Assembly: GCF_900143185.1 (NCBI RefSeq)
Contig: NZ_FSRQ01000002.1
Span: 682,001 to 746,000 of the forward strand
Direction of reading: 5' to 3'
DNA length: 64,000 nt
Source: Chryseobacterium scophthalmum
GTDB lineage: Bacteria > Bacteroidota > Bacteroidia > Flavobacteriales > Weeksellaceae
Below the pieces are notes generated by a model that saw only the letters and a list, made by a program, of their open reading frames with translations, did not search any database and was not told where the DNA came from. Below are positions 34,081-42,919 of the stretch, in pieces. How positions within the stretch are numbered: the stretch's first letter is position 1; the number at the start of each line of letters is the position of its first letter. A program made the position numbers and the translations under genes.

Positions 34081-34887
34081 TTATAAAAATTTTCGTTGAA
34101 TTTTTTTGAAAATACTATTTTGCTTTACTTTCAAAAATCCTGGGAGATTTTCAATGTCGGTTATTTTTTCGCCATATAAACTATCAATTTTCCTCCTTTT
34201 TGTGGTATCTAAAATAGTTTGATGCCAGTTTTTGTGCAGTTTTTCTTTCTTGGAAAATTCCTGGGAAACTCCTTTTTCATGTATGCGATAATAGTAAAGC
34301 GGAGCTTTTACGAATTTAAAATTACCAATTTCGTAAAGTTTTAAATACAAATCCTGATCGACAGCTGAGGTCAGTTTATCATTAATCCCCGAAGTTTTAT
34401 AATACGCTTCTCTTTTGAATGTGAAAAAATGAGTAGCTTCAAAAAAAACATTAAAAAATAATTTATTACCGTTTTTAATTGCACGAGAATGTGGAAATAA
34501 TTTAATAGGATTTAGTTTTGCGTCGCATTCGTAGAATTGAGAATACACTACAATATTATTTTCAGAGTAGTTTTCTATAATAATCTGCAGCGCATTTTCT
34601 GTTAAAGTATCGTCGGGATCAACAAATCCGCAGATTTCTCCTGAGGCTAAGTCAATACATCTTTTTTTTGTAAGACCTACACCGCTATTTTCTTCATTTC
34701 TAAAAATTTTAACTTTTGGATTATCTTTTGTGAGTTCTATTATTTTTTGATAAGAATCATCTGTAGAACAGTCGTCAACAAGTACAATTTCATATTCCTG
34801 ATAAGTTTGTTTCAGAATACTGTCGTAGCACTCTGTAAAGTAGTTATAATTATTATAATGTGCGACAAGAATTGAAAATTTAATCAT
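34081..34887 (-). CDS. GT2-family glycosyltransferase
   Basis: A 268-residue GT-A enzyme. Ser-Ile-Leu-Val-Ala-His-Tyr-Asn-Asn lies at the N-terminus, Val-Asp-Asp-Cys-Ser-Thr-Asp-Asp near 36-43, and the metal site Val-Asp-Pro-Asp-Asp near 93-97. The C-terminal part holds a Tyr-Arg-Ile-His-Glu motif common in this family. It is transcribed leftwards from a start 42 bp downstream of the 34930-36045 gene, and so is probably in the same unit. Confidence 0.87.
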   Translation of the reverse strand: MIKFSILVAHYNNYNYFTECYDSILKQTYQEYEIVLVDDCSTDDSYQKIIELTKDNPKVKIFRNEENSGVGLTKKRCIDLASGEICGFVDPDDTLTENALQIIIENYSENNIVVYSQFYECDAKLNPIKLFPHSRAIKNGNKLFFNVFFEATHFFTFKREAYYKTSGINDKLTSAVDQDLYLKLYEIGNFKFVKAPLYYYRIHEKGVSQEFSKKEKLHKNWHQTILDTTKRRKIDSLYGEKITDIENLPGFLKVKQNSIFKKIQRKFL

Positions 34888-34929
34888 ATGGAGAAAACAA
34901 TATTAATTTTCTTTAAAATGGTTACTAAA

Positions 34930-36045
34930 TTACGGTGCAACAGCTTTTAGTATCGTTTGGGTAACGGTATCAAGATGTTTATTCAATGAAAAATTTTGGT
35001 GAATAAATTCTTTGCCAGAATCTCCGAATTCTCTCATGATATTTTGGTTTTCTAAAAGAAAAATCATCTTTTCTGCCATTGAATCTAAATCGTGTTCATC
35101 AACTAAAAACCCTGTTTTACCATCAATCACCGTATCGATAATACCGCTATGTTTGGTTGAGACTATAGGCAATCCGGCAGCAGAAGCCTCTATAATTACT
35201 ACAGGTGTACCTTCTGCATCTCCATTGGCTGCAGTTACAGAATGCTGTATAAAAACACTGCTTTTCCGGAAAAGCTCTAATTGCTCTTCCTGATTAATCC
35301 AGCCTACTAATTCTACTCGATCCCCAATTTGTAATTCTTCAATTAATGTTTTGCATTCTTCGAATAATTCTCCGTCACCTGCAAAAACTAATTTTGCCTG
35401 AGGAAATTTTTGAAGAACTTTCGCAAAGGCCTTAATGCTTATTTGAGGAGCTTTTGTTGCTGTAAAACGACCAATTGCTAAAAATTGGTATGCATCATAT
35501 GCCGGATTAATTTTAAAAAAATCTTCTTTTGCTCCAATAGGAGAATATATTATTTGTTCATCTTCGAATCCAAAATTTTTCAGCTTAGGAATCATGTTTT
35601 TTGCTACAGGAATGACATAAGAGTTATAATTTGCCAGGTTTTCGTAATTTTTTGTATTACCGTCTACCACATCCTTTTTATTTATTTCATACCCTAAAAC
35701 ATTAGCAACTATCGGGATATTTAATTCTTCACAGATGCTTTTTACAGCGGCGCCGGTATTTAAATAATCTGCAACAACACAGTCAACTCTTTCTTTTAAG
35801 AGAATTTTCTTAAAACGTTTTTTGATAAGTATTTCCAGCCTTTTTTGATTCATTAAAGAGAGGGCAGTAAACAAATATCTTACTATTTTTTGTCTTTTAA
35901 GACTTGTGTTTAAATAAAAATAAGGAACAAAGCCTCCAAAAAGAACAACTTTCTCAAATGGTAGTTTATCAATATAATTTTTTACAAAAGGACCCATAGG
36001 TTTATTTAAACCTGGGGTGACAATTAAAATTTTAGGTTTTTTCAT
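34930..36045 (-). CDS. GT4-family glycosyltransferase
   Basis: A 371-residue GT-B enzyme. It starts Ile-Leu-Ile-Val-Thr-Pro-Gly-Leu-Asn-Lys-Pro. The donor domain has Ala-Ile-Gly-Arg-Phe-Thr-Ala-Thr-Lys-Ala-Pro, Phe-Ala-Gly-Asp-Gly-Glu-Leu and the Gly-Asp-Ala-Glu-Gly-Thr-Pro-Val-Val-Ile-Ile-Glu-Ala segment (E-x7-E). This last motif resembles WcaL/colanic-acid-type transferases. It is the first gene of a two-gene minus-strand unit, upstream of which is a 313-bp region without genes. Confidence 0.88.
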   Translation of the reverse strand: MKKPKILIVTPGLNKPMGPFVKNYIDKLPFEKVVLFGGFVPYFYLNTSLKRQKIVRYLFTALSLMNQKRLEILIKKRFKKILLKERVDCVVADYLNTGAAVKSICEELNIPIVANVLGYEINKKDVVDGNTKNYENLANYNSYVIPVAKNMIPKLKNFGFEDEQIIYSPIGAKEDFFKINPAYDAYQFLAIGRFTATKAPQISIKAFAKVLQKFPQAKLVFAGDGELFEECKTLIEELQIGDRVELVGWINQEEQLELFRKSSVFIQHSVTAANGDAEGTPVVIIEASAAGLPIVSTKHSGIIDTVIDGKTGFLVDEHDLDSMAEKMIFLLENQNIMREFGDSGKEFIHQNFSLNKHLDTVTQTILKAVAP

Positions 36046-36358
36046 TGTGTTTTTTTAGATATCAAGAATTTGCCTGTAATAATCTTTAGTCATTATCATT
36101 TATCCTTTTGAGGATGTTTATATCTTTTGCATTAAAATTACAATAATTTGTAAAAATATCAAAACCCAAGACCAAGTATCATTTATTGAAAAATAGATTA
36201 TGAATTTCCAGTTAAGCACTTTCAAGTTTCTAAAATACGACTAAAACATATTGATTTAAAGAGAACAAGGACAAAAAAAATGGTTTGTTATAACAGCAAA
36301 AATAAATTTTAGATTTATTTCTATATTTTTGTCTACAATTATTTATTAAATTCCCTCC
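36046..36358. other. 313-bp non-coding region between divergent glycosyltransferase genes
   Basis: An A/T-rich spacer between divergent genes with no credible open frame or RNA gene. A TATTTTTG box at 36324-36331 on the plus strand could be the -7 element of the GT2 gene at 36359. No TTG partner or hairpin is convincing. It should carry the promoters for both directions. Confidence 0.5.
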
Positions 36359-37357
36359 ATGCAACCATTAGTAACTGTTTCTATTCCCGTTTTTAAATGT
36401 GAAAAGTTTATCATCAGATGTTTAGAATCTGTGAAAAGCCAAACGTATAAAAATTTAGAAATTATTCTTGTTAATGATTGTACACCAGATAACAGTATGT
36501 TTCTTATCAAAAATTTTATGGAAGCTAATCAGGAACTCAATATCAAGATTATTGAGCATGAAGAAAATTCGGGGCTTTCTGTAGTAAGAAACAATGGGAT
36601 AAAAGCAGCTACGGGGAAATATCTGTTTTTTTTAGATAGTGACGACGAGATTACGGCTAACTGTGTCGAATTATTGGTTGAAAAAGCTGAGAAAACAGAC
36701 GCTCAGGTTATTGTAGCACAGAATAGATGGATTAACACTTTTGATAACAGCACAAAAGATTTCGGCTTTCCTACCATCGCAGAAAAAAAATACTACGATA
36801 ACAATCTGGAAATATTTTCAGTTTACAGTAAAGGAGGATTTCCTTCATCATCATGGAACAAACTATATAAAAGAGACTTTATTGCCGACAACAAAATTTA
36901 TTTTGTGCCAGGATTATTTGCGCAGGATGAGTTGTGGTTTTTTCATTTATTACTCAAAACAGAAACTTTGGCAATTATTGACGATATTACTTATCTGTAC
37001 TATCTTCATGGCGAATCGGTTATCTTTAACAGGAAAAAAAAGAATTTTGAGAACTATCTTACTATTCTTGACTATTTTTCAAAGTCGTATAAAGAGGAAA
37101 AGAATCTGTTATTAAAAAGTCTTATTAAAAGTAAAATTATTCTTTTCAAAGAGATGGTTTTAGTGATGCAGTGGAAAGCGTTAAAAGACAGAGAATATCT
37201 GAAAACCAACATTTCCAGAATGCAAAAACTAACAAGATTAAATCTTGTGGATTATTTCAGTTCAAAATTTCCGATAGATGTTAAAAAGAAAAATTTTTTC
37301 CAAAGCTTACCGGCTAATTTTTCCTTAAAGCTTTTTATCTGGCGTTTTGAAAGATAA
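36359..37357 (+). CDS. GT2-family glycosyltransferase
   Basis: A 332-residue GT-A enzyme. Val-Ser-Ile-Pro-Val-Phe-Lys-Cys-Glu-Lys-Phe lies at the start, Leu-Val-Asn-Asp-Cys-Thr-Pro-Asp-Asn near 38-46, and the metal site Phe-Leu-Asp-Ser-Asp-Asp-Glu near 90-96. An Ala-Gln-Asp-Glu-Leu-Trp motif, the usual acceptor-side ED-type segment, is near 182-187. It reads rightwards, against most of the cluster, and its stop is 4 bp from the stop of the converging GT2 gene, with no hairpin between. Confidence 0.87.
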   Translation: MQPLVTVSIPVFKCEKFIIRCLESVKSQTYKNLEIILVNDCTPDNSMFLIKNFMEANQELNIKIIEHEENSGLSVVRNNGIKAATGKYLFFLDSDDEITANCVELLVEKAEKTDAQVIVAQNRWINTFDNSTKDFGFPTIAEKKYYDNNLEIFSVYSKGGFPSSSWNKLYKRDFIADNKIYFVPGLFAQDELWFFHLLLKTETLAIIDDITYLYYLHGESVIFNRKKKNFENYLTILDYFSKSYKEEKNLLLKSLIKSKIILFKEMVLVMQWKALKDREYLKTNISRMQKLTRLNLVDYFSSKFPIDVKKKNFFQSLPANFSLKLFIWRFER

Positions 37358-37361
37358 TTTT

Positions 37362-38372
37362 CTATTTTTTGTACTTGTAAAAAGTAAATAGCAGGGAAAA
37401 ATCTGATAACAATAAAGTGTTGTAAATTTTTGCAAAACCGCGAAACTGAGAAGTAACAATTTTTTTATCTAATTCGGTATAAGATTCCTGAAGTCTTTTT
37501 TTCTGCAGTAGTTTTTCTTCAGAATTCATGTTTTTAGAAAAGTAATGAAAAAGTTTAATTGCGTTGACAAGGTTTTTATATGCAGTAAATTCAAATATAG
37601 GACGGCGATTATCATAAATCCCTTTTTCTTTAAATAATTTACGAAGTAAATAATCTGTTCGGGCAAAATCAATTTTTTTAGGAGAAATCAGTTTTGATGA
37701 TGAATCAGAATGTATGTAATGGGTATAGACAGCATCACAACTTCCTACAAATCTCGCTTCTTCCAAAATAAGTCTTTCAACAATTTCATCACCATTCAAA
37801 AGTGGTTCTGTAAAACGATAAGAGTGAGATTTAAAAACGTTTTTTCTGTACAATCCTCTGATATGATTGTCATATCTACCTACAGTGTCTTTCATAATCT
37901 GAGATCCTGTAAATTTTTTAAATTCAAAATTTTTTAAGTCAGATTGATAAATATTGTGGGTGTTTTTTATTTTCCCGTCCGTAAATTTTGTAATAACAAT
38001 AGGACTTACAATATCAAGCTCGGGGTGAGCTAGAAATGTTTGGTAACATTTTTCAATCGTATCAAAATCAATCAGATCATCATGATCAAAAAGGAAAATA
38101 AATTCTCCTACAGCCTTTTCCTGTCCATAAGCCTTAGAATATTGAGCGTACTTCTGATTTTTTTTGGTATAAATTTTAATCCTAGAATCCTGTTCTGCAA
38201 AACGTTCCAAATCCTCTAATGTAGAATCTGTAGAACCATCATTTACACAAATGAATTCAATATTTGAATAAGTCTGATTCAGAAGGCAATTCATAGAAGA
38301 TTTTACAAAATCTCCCAACTGTACAGAGTTGTAATATGTTGTGATAATTGAAATTAAAGGTAGTGCTTGCAT
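37362..38372 (-). CDS. GT2-family glycosyltransferase
   Basis: The family pattern begins at Leu-Pro-Leu-Ile-Ser-Ile-Ile-Thr-Thr-Tyr-Tyr-Asn, just after the ATG at 38372-38370. That start gives 336 residues and is preferred over an upstream ATG at 38486, which would add 38 residues with no family match. Val-Asn-Asp-Gly-Ser-Thr-Asp-Ser and the metal site Phe-Asp-His-Asp-Asp are present. An Asn-Gly-Asp-Glu segment lies in the acceptor half. A perfect 16-bp palindrome overlaps the chosen start. The gene is divergent from asnB. Confidence 0.83.
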   Translation of the reverse strand: MQALPLISIITTYYNSVQLGDFVKSSMNCLLNQTYSNIEFICVNDGSTDSTLEDLERFAEQDSRIKIYTKKNQKYAQYSKAYGQEKAVGEFIFLFDHDDLIDFDTIEKCYQTFLAHPELDIVSPIVITKFTDGKIKNTHNIYQSDLKNFEFKKFTGSQIMKDTVGRYDNHIRGLYRKNVFKSHSYRFTEPLLNGDEIVERLILEEARFVGSCDAVYTHYIHSDSSSKLISPKKIDFARTDYLLRKLFKEKGIYDNRRPIFEFTAYKNLVNAIKLFHYFSKNMNSEEKLLQKKRLQESYTELDKKIVTSQFRGFAKIYNTLLLSDFSLLFTFYKYKK

Positions 38373-38386
38373 ATTTGTACAAATAT
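38371..38386. promoter_or_regulatory. Perfect 16-bp palindrome at the start of the 37362-38372 gene
   Basis: ATATTTGTACAAATAT is identical to its reverse complement. It overlaps the first codon of the leftward GT2 gene and lies about 115 bp from the divergent asnB start. It could be an operator or simply a near-match to the -7 box on both strands. Confidence 0.35.
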
Positions 38387-38474
38387 CTGAATTTAATTTT
38401 ATTAAATTGATTGAAACTTTAAGATCTAACTTGTGTAAAACTTTGACGCTCACAAATGTTCCATAAATAAGTTT

Positions 38475-38482
38475 TAAATTTG
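38475..38482 (+). promoter_or_regulatory. -7 box of the asnB-like gene (TAAATTTG)
   Basis: TAAATTTG fits TAnnTTTG and lies 17 nt before the ATG at 38500. No TTG at 17-23 nt upstream was found. Confidence 0.5.
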
Positions 38483-38499
38483 TCATATATTAATGATCT

Positions 38500-40320
38500 A
38501 TGTGCGGAATTGCAGGTATTGTGAAAAAAAATATTTTAAACGATGATTTTTATAAAAGAAGTCTGAAAAATATGACCGATTCTATTATTCATCGTGGTCC
38601 GGATGATGAGGGTCATGAGTATTTTCAAAACTGTTTTTTAGGTTTCAGACGATTAGCGATTGTTGATCTTTCAAAAGACGGGCATCAACCAATGTACTCA
38701 AATACAAAAAATGAATGTATTGTCTTCAATGGAGAAATTTATGGTTATCGTGATTTAAAAAAGGATCTTTCTGAATATTCTTTCAAAAGTAATACAGATA
38801 CAGAAGTTATTCTTTCACTGTATCAAAAATATGGTTCTGAGCTTCCAAAACATTTAAACGGAATGTTTTCTGTTGCAATTTGGGATGAAGAAAAACAACA
38901 GCTGTTTTGTGTAAGAGATCGTTTTGGAGAAAAGCCGTTTTACTATGCAACAGGAAAAAACGGTGAATTTATTTTTGCCTCTGAGATTAAAGCTATTTTG
39001 GCAACAGATTTAGCAGATAAAGAATTAAATGATGAAGCAGTTTCCCATTTTTTACGTCATTCATACATAAATAGTCATCAAAGTATTTATAAAAATATTA
39101 AAGTTTTGCCACCGGCTTCACAATTAGTCTATAAAAATGGGGAAGTTAAAATTTCTCAATATTGGAATTTGCCTGAAGAAGAATTAAATATTTCAGAAGA
39201 GGATGCTGTACAAAAATTTAAAAATCTGGTTCAAAAATCTGTAAAGAAGCAACTGATTGCTGATGTAAAAGTAGGGGCTTTTTTAAGTGGTGGATTAGAT
39301 TCCGGAACTTTGGTTGCATTGTCATCCAAATATAATTCAAAACTTACAACATTAGGATTTGGTTACGAAGGTGAATGGAATGAAATGCCTGAAGCAAGAA
39401 GTATTTCTCAAAAATACAATACCAATCACAAAGAAGTTTCCCTTAAAGATGAAGAAATTCCCAAGTTATTGGTAGAAGTTTTAAAAAAATTAGATGAACC
39501 ACTTGCAGATACCGCAATTCTAGCAACGTATACCATTTGTGAAGAAGCAGCAAAAAATATGACGGTTGTAATTACTGGAAATGCAGGTGATGAGCTTTTT
39601 GGCGGATACAAATGGTACCAGAAAGAAAAAGAAATTCTCGACAAAGGAAATGCGAATCCAAGTTTGTTGAATTTTTATAAAATAGGATCTACTGTTAGCA
39701 AAAAAATAGGTTTTAGAAAAGGACAGGATTATTTTCTGGATAAAGTTTTCAGGGCAAAATTTCCGGATATTGTGGCTTATCAAAAAGAAAAAGTACATAG
39801 TAATTTTACAAAAAAAGAAACTGCTTTACTTTTAAAATCAAATACGGAATATGAACATTTATATGATTTTCCGTTAGATAAAACCAATCTGAATACTCCC
39901 ATGAAAATGGATCTCACCAATATTATTCCGGGAGATTATATGGTAAAAGATGACCGAATTGCGATGATGCACTCGATCGAGTTAAGAACTCCTTTTTTAG
40001 ATAAAGATTTGGTCGAATTCTGTTCTGCTCTTCCTGCAAGATATAAAGTAAATACTGACCAGACCAAAATTATTCTAAGGAAAGCTTTTGGTGAATTACT
40101 GACAGATAATATTCTAAATAAACGAAAACAAGGATTCGGTGCACCTGTAGAAAAATGGCTAAAAATTCCGGCTATGGAAGAGCTTTCATCAAAAATTTTA
40201 AAAAATCCGGCATCAAAAATTTTTAATAAGCTCGATTTTCAGCAGGTCCAGAAAAATTTACATTATAATTATAAACATTGGTCTCTTTTGGTATTGGGAA
40301 TTTGGATGGAGGAACATTGA
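38500..40320 (+). CDS. asnB: Asparagine synthase (glutamine-hydrolysing) family amidotransferase
   Basis: A 606-residue enzyme. The class II glutaminase domain starts with the nucleophile Cys2 (Met-Cys-Gly-Ile-Ala-Gly) and covers about 1-210. The synthase domain has the ATP-pyrophosphatase loop Ser-Gly-Gly-Leu-Asp-Ser at 263-268. It forms an acyl-AMP and transfers ammonia from glutamine, making asparagine in the parent family. Inside polysaccharide clusters homologues such as WbpS amidate uronic acids, and ugd in this cluster would supply UDP-glucuronate. Both roles are possible; context favours sugar amidation. It reads rightwards against the main direction of the cluster. Confidence 0.9.
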   Translation: MCGIAGIVKKNILNDDFYKRSLKNMTDSIIHRGPDDEGHEYFQNCFLGFRRLAIVDLSKDGHQPMYSNTKNECIVFNGEIYGYRDLKKDLSEYSFKSNTDTEVILSLYQKYGSELPKHLNGMFSVAIWDEEKQQLFCVRDRFGEKPFYYATGKNGEFIFASEIKAILATDLADKELNDEAVSHFLRHSYINSHQSIYKNIKVLPPASQLVYKNGEVKISQYWNLPEEELNISEEDAVQKFKNLVQKSVKKQLIADVKVGAFLSGGLDSGTLVALSSKYNSKLTTLGFGYEGEWNEMPEARSISQKYNTNHKEVSLKDEEIPKLLVEVLKKLDEPLADTAILATYTICEEAAKNMTVVITGNAGDELFGGYKWYQKEKEILDKGNANPSLLNFYKIGSTVSKKIGFRKGQDYFLDKVFRAKFPDIVAYQKEKVHSNFTKKETALLLKSNTEYEHLYDFPLDKTNLNTPMKMDLTNIIPGDYMVKDDRIAMMHSIELRTPFLDKDLVEFCSALPARYKVNTDQTKIILRKAFGELLTDNILNKRKQGFGAPVEKWLKIPAMEELSSKILKNPASKIFNKLDFQQVQKNLHYNYKHWSLLVLGIWMEEH

Positions 40321-40361
40321 TCAAATTATAGATTAAATTTAGTAGGAAGATTTTGTATTTA

Positions 40362-41309
40362 TTATTTGAACTGATTTCTGATTTTGATTAAAATTGCTTT
40401 AAAGATTATATCAAATTTTGAAATATTTAAAAAAGAAAATTTAGTAATTTCAAAAAAGGAGGGTAAAAAGGATTCTTTCAATGAATGATAACGAATCCAC
40501 TCGCTTATTAAGCTTTCACATATTTCATTTTTTTGATCAGTACTATAATTAAGATTTTCAATAAAATAATGATTTATCTTAATTTTTTCTAATATTCTTC
40601 TTTCTCTTTTCTCTAAAGTATTATAATTTCTGGTAGACTGTAAAGAGTGTCTGAAATAATTTTGTTTATCAGCATGAAAGTATACATCTCCTTCAGATAA
40701 TAAAATATGAGAATAAAAAAACCAATCTCCAGATGTTTTAAGATTATTAATAGAATTTACAGCTTCATAACCAAGTTCTTTTTTAAAAATAACCGAACTT
40801 GCATTGAGTATAAAATTCTTTTTTGAAAGATATTTTTTTACATATATTTTCCCATCTATTTTGTGATCTTTATTCCACAATGTACTATGAAGCTCTTGCG
40901 TATATTTTTGAACATTGTTATGAAAAGGCTCTTCATTTTCACCAATTAAATTTGAATCGCAATAGTAAAGTGAAATTTCAGGATTTTTTGAAAGAATTTT
41001 ATGTGCTGTGTCTAAAAAATCAAATGTGCAAAAATCATCGCTTTCCGCAATCCAGATATAATCATACTTCGCCAACTGAATGCCTTTCTTCCATTGTTCA
41101 AAAGTATTTCCTGTATTTTTTTTGTTATAAATCTTATGTGATATTCGCGAATCTTTATAAGATTCTAAAATTTGGATGCTGTCATCGGTAGAATAATCAT
41201 CTAAAATAATAACTTCAAAATCCTCAAAGGTTTGTTTTAGAATTGATTCAATTCTTTTCTTAAGATATTTTCCGTGATTATAGTTAGGAAGAATTATTGA
41301 AAAACCCAT
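40362..41309 (-). CDS. GT2-family glycosyltransferase
   Basis: A 315-residue GT-A enzyme. Ser-Ile-Ile-Leu-Pro-Asn-Tyr-Asn-His-Gly is at the N-terminus, Leu-Asp-Asp-Tyr-Ser-Thr-Asp-Asp near 36-43, and the metal-site region Ile-Ala-Glu-Ser-Asp-Asp near 91-96. An Arg-His-Ser-Leu-Gln-Ser segment lies in the C-terminal half. By eye it is more A/T-rich than the nucleotide-sugar genes. It lies 6 bp after the methyltransferase gene at 41316-42104 and forms a short unit with it. Confidence 0.87.
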   Translation of the reverse strand: MGFSIILPNYNHGKYLKKRIESILKQTFEDFEVIILDDYSTDDSIQILESYKDSRISHKIYNKKNTGNTFEQWKKGIQLAKYDYIWIAESDDFCTFDFLDTAHKILSKNPEISLYYCDSNLIGENEEPFHNNVQKYTQELHSTLWNKDHKIDGKIYVKKYLSKKNFILNASSVIFKKELGYEAVNSINNLKTSGDWFFYSHILLSEGDVYFHADKQNYFRHSLQSTRNYNTLEKRERRILEKIKINHYFIENLNYSTDQKNEICESLISEWIRYHSLKESFLPSFFEITKFSFLNISKFDIIFKAILIKIRNQFK

Positions 41310-41315
41310 TGAAGA

Positions 41316-42104
41316 CTATTTTTTACGCAAAACTAATGTCTGGAAACCTCCAATGCAATTTTCCATATTATATTGATGTTCAAATTTTTCCCATGCTTTG
41401 CCAAATATTGTTTTTTTTGGATTTCTGTTTTTCTCATTCAATACAACAGATTTTACATAATTTTTGATCCTTACAAGAGGAATATGATTACGCACAAATG
41501 CAGCATTTTGCAAGTAAATTGCCTCAATTTGAAATTTATCTTTCCACAGATTATGAAAATCATCAAAACTCCATTCAATAACATGATAAGGATTGCGTAA
41601 TTCTGTTGTTGTTTTTCTGTTAATAGGAGTTGAGATTATAAGTGTACCATTATGATTTAATAATCCGTTAAGATTTTCTATGAAGTCGGAATAGTTGGGT
41701 ATGTGCTCAATCGTTTCAAAACTTACAATAACATCAAATTGCTTTTCTGAAGTAAATTTTGTAGCATCTGCACAAATATGATTTATTCTGTCATGCCCAT
41801 ATCTGTGTTCGGCATATCGTAGAGCGTTCTGATCAAGATCAACTCCCACAATATATTTAGCATCTCCCTTAGTAGCTATTAAATATGAGCCGAATCCGCT
41901 TCCACATGCGATATCCAAAACATTCTTATCTTTTACATAATCGCATACAAATTCATAGCGATCCTGATGTTGTTTTTCGGTAGTGTGCAGGAGAAAGCCT
42001 TTTACCCATCTCTCGCCACTCGTATGTAAAACACCTTCTGCAAAGGTGTTTAATTCATACTTTAAGCAAAAAACTTCTTCTTCTAATATATTTTTAGTAT
42101 TCAT
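41316..42104 (-). CDS. Class I SAM-dependent methyltransferase
   Basis: A 262-residue protein with a clear SAM-binding motif I, Val-Leu-Asp-Ile-Ala-Cys-Gly-Ser-Gly-Phe-Gly-Ser, near 62-73. Then come Gly-Val-Asp-Leu-Asp and Ser-Phe-Glu-Thr-Ile-Glu-His-Ile (motif IV region). An N-terminal Ser-Gly-Glu-Arg-Trp-Val and His-Gln-Asp-Arg-Tyr pattern matches the 53967-54686 product, so the two are related. The likely role is methylation of a glycan residue or chain end. Possible start codons are ATG only at 42104 within this frame. Confidence 0.83.
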   Translation of the reverse strand: MNTKNILEEEVFCLKYELNTFAEGVLHTSGERWVKGFLLHTTEKQHQDRYEFVCDYVKDKNVLDIACGSGFGSYLIATKGDAKYIVGVDLDQNALRYAEHRYGHDRINHICADATKFTSEKQFDVIVSFETIEHIPNYSDFIENLNGLLNHNGTLIISTPINRKTTTELRNPYHVIEWSFDDFHNLWKDKFQIEAIYLQNAAFVRNHIPLVRIKNYVKSVVLNEKNRNPKKTIFGKAWEKFEHQYNMENCIGGFQTLVLRKK

Positions 42105-42238
42105 TATTTAGTTTTTAATTAAAGGTTGTATGTATGTTTATTTTTATGGCTTATAATTACTATTTATTTTTATTTATAGTGATATAGCTTCATATTAAAG
42201 ATAAATTTTTTAATATAATTCATTATTTTATTATCTTT

Positions 42239-42919
42239 TTAAAGATAATACTTGTTAAGTATTTTTTTTAAATAAACTTCTTTGTTGTTCAAATTATTTT
42301 TTATAAAATAATCTTCTACGCCTGGAATATTTATATCATATCCCGACCCACTTCTGATTAAATTAATTTGAGGCTTGATATCATAAAAACGCTCTATAAT
42401 CTCCAATATTTCTATAATAGAATAATTCTGAGTATATGCAACATTAATGATTTTGTTAAGATGTTGCTTGTCTAGTAGGTCAAATGTTATATTTTTTACG
42501 TCTTCGGCATCGATAAGATTTCGCGTAGCTTTAGTGTGAACGTTAATGGTCTCATTATTTTTTACTGCATTCACAATATAATTCATGAGAAGATTGGGGT
42601 TTCCGCCTTTTCCTACTGCATTGCTTACTCTTAATATTAAAAATTGATTACACGATTTCTTAATCAGCTGCTCCATTTTGAGTTTATGAAGAACATAATC
42701 GCTTCCGGTTTTAGAAGAATCATAAATGCTGCAGGTAGAAAAATAGATAAATATTTTATCTGGATTTTCTGTGATCGTATTTTTAATAAGATTTTCTTCA
42801 CGTAAAAATTCTTCAGCTCTTGTTTCTAAAGAGTTTGAAACTCCGGATGCAAAGAAAACAGTATTTTCTCTATCATGATTTATAAATAATGATGCTATAA
42901 GTCCTTTTCCTACAATCAT
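42239..42919 (-). CDS. Short NAD-dependent epimerase/dehydratase (SDR) family protein
   Basis: A 226-residue extended-SDR-type protein, shorter than usual (about 300). A glycine segment Val-Gly-Lys-Gly-Leu-Ile-Ala-Ser is at 3-10, Ser-Thr-Cys-Ser-Ile-Tyr at 61-66, and the catalytic Tyr75/Lys79 pair in Tyr-Val-Leu-His-Lys. It ends without the long C-terminal substrate domain of full enzymes. The start overlaps the wecB stop by four bases, so the two act in one pathway, most likely converting the epimerised UDP-HexNAc to a modified or deoxy sugar. The exact product is unknown. Confidence 0.75.
   Translation of the reverse strand: MIVGKGLIASLFINHDRENTVFFASGVSNSLETRAEEFLREENLIKNTITENPDKIFIYFSTCSIYDSSKTGSDYVLHKLKMEQLIKKSCNQFLILRVSNAVGKGGNPNLLMNYIVNAVKNNETINVHTKATRNLIDAEDVKNITFDLLDKQHLNKIINVAYTQNYSIIEILEIIERFYDIKPQINLIRSGSGYDINIPGVEDYFIKNNLNNKEVYLKKILNKYYL

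Noticed and set aside
38373..38486. In-frame upstream extension of the GT2 gene from the ATG at 38486
   Set aside because: The added 38 residues do not match the GT2 N-terminus, and the start would lie only 13 bp from the divergent asnB start.
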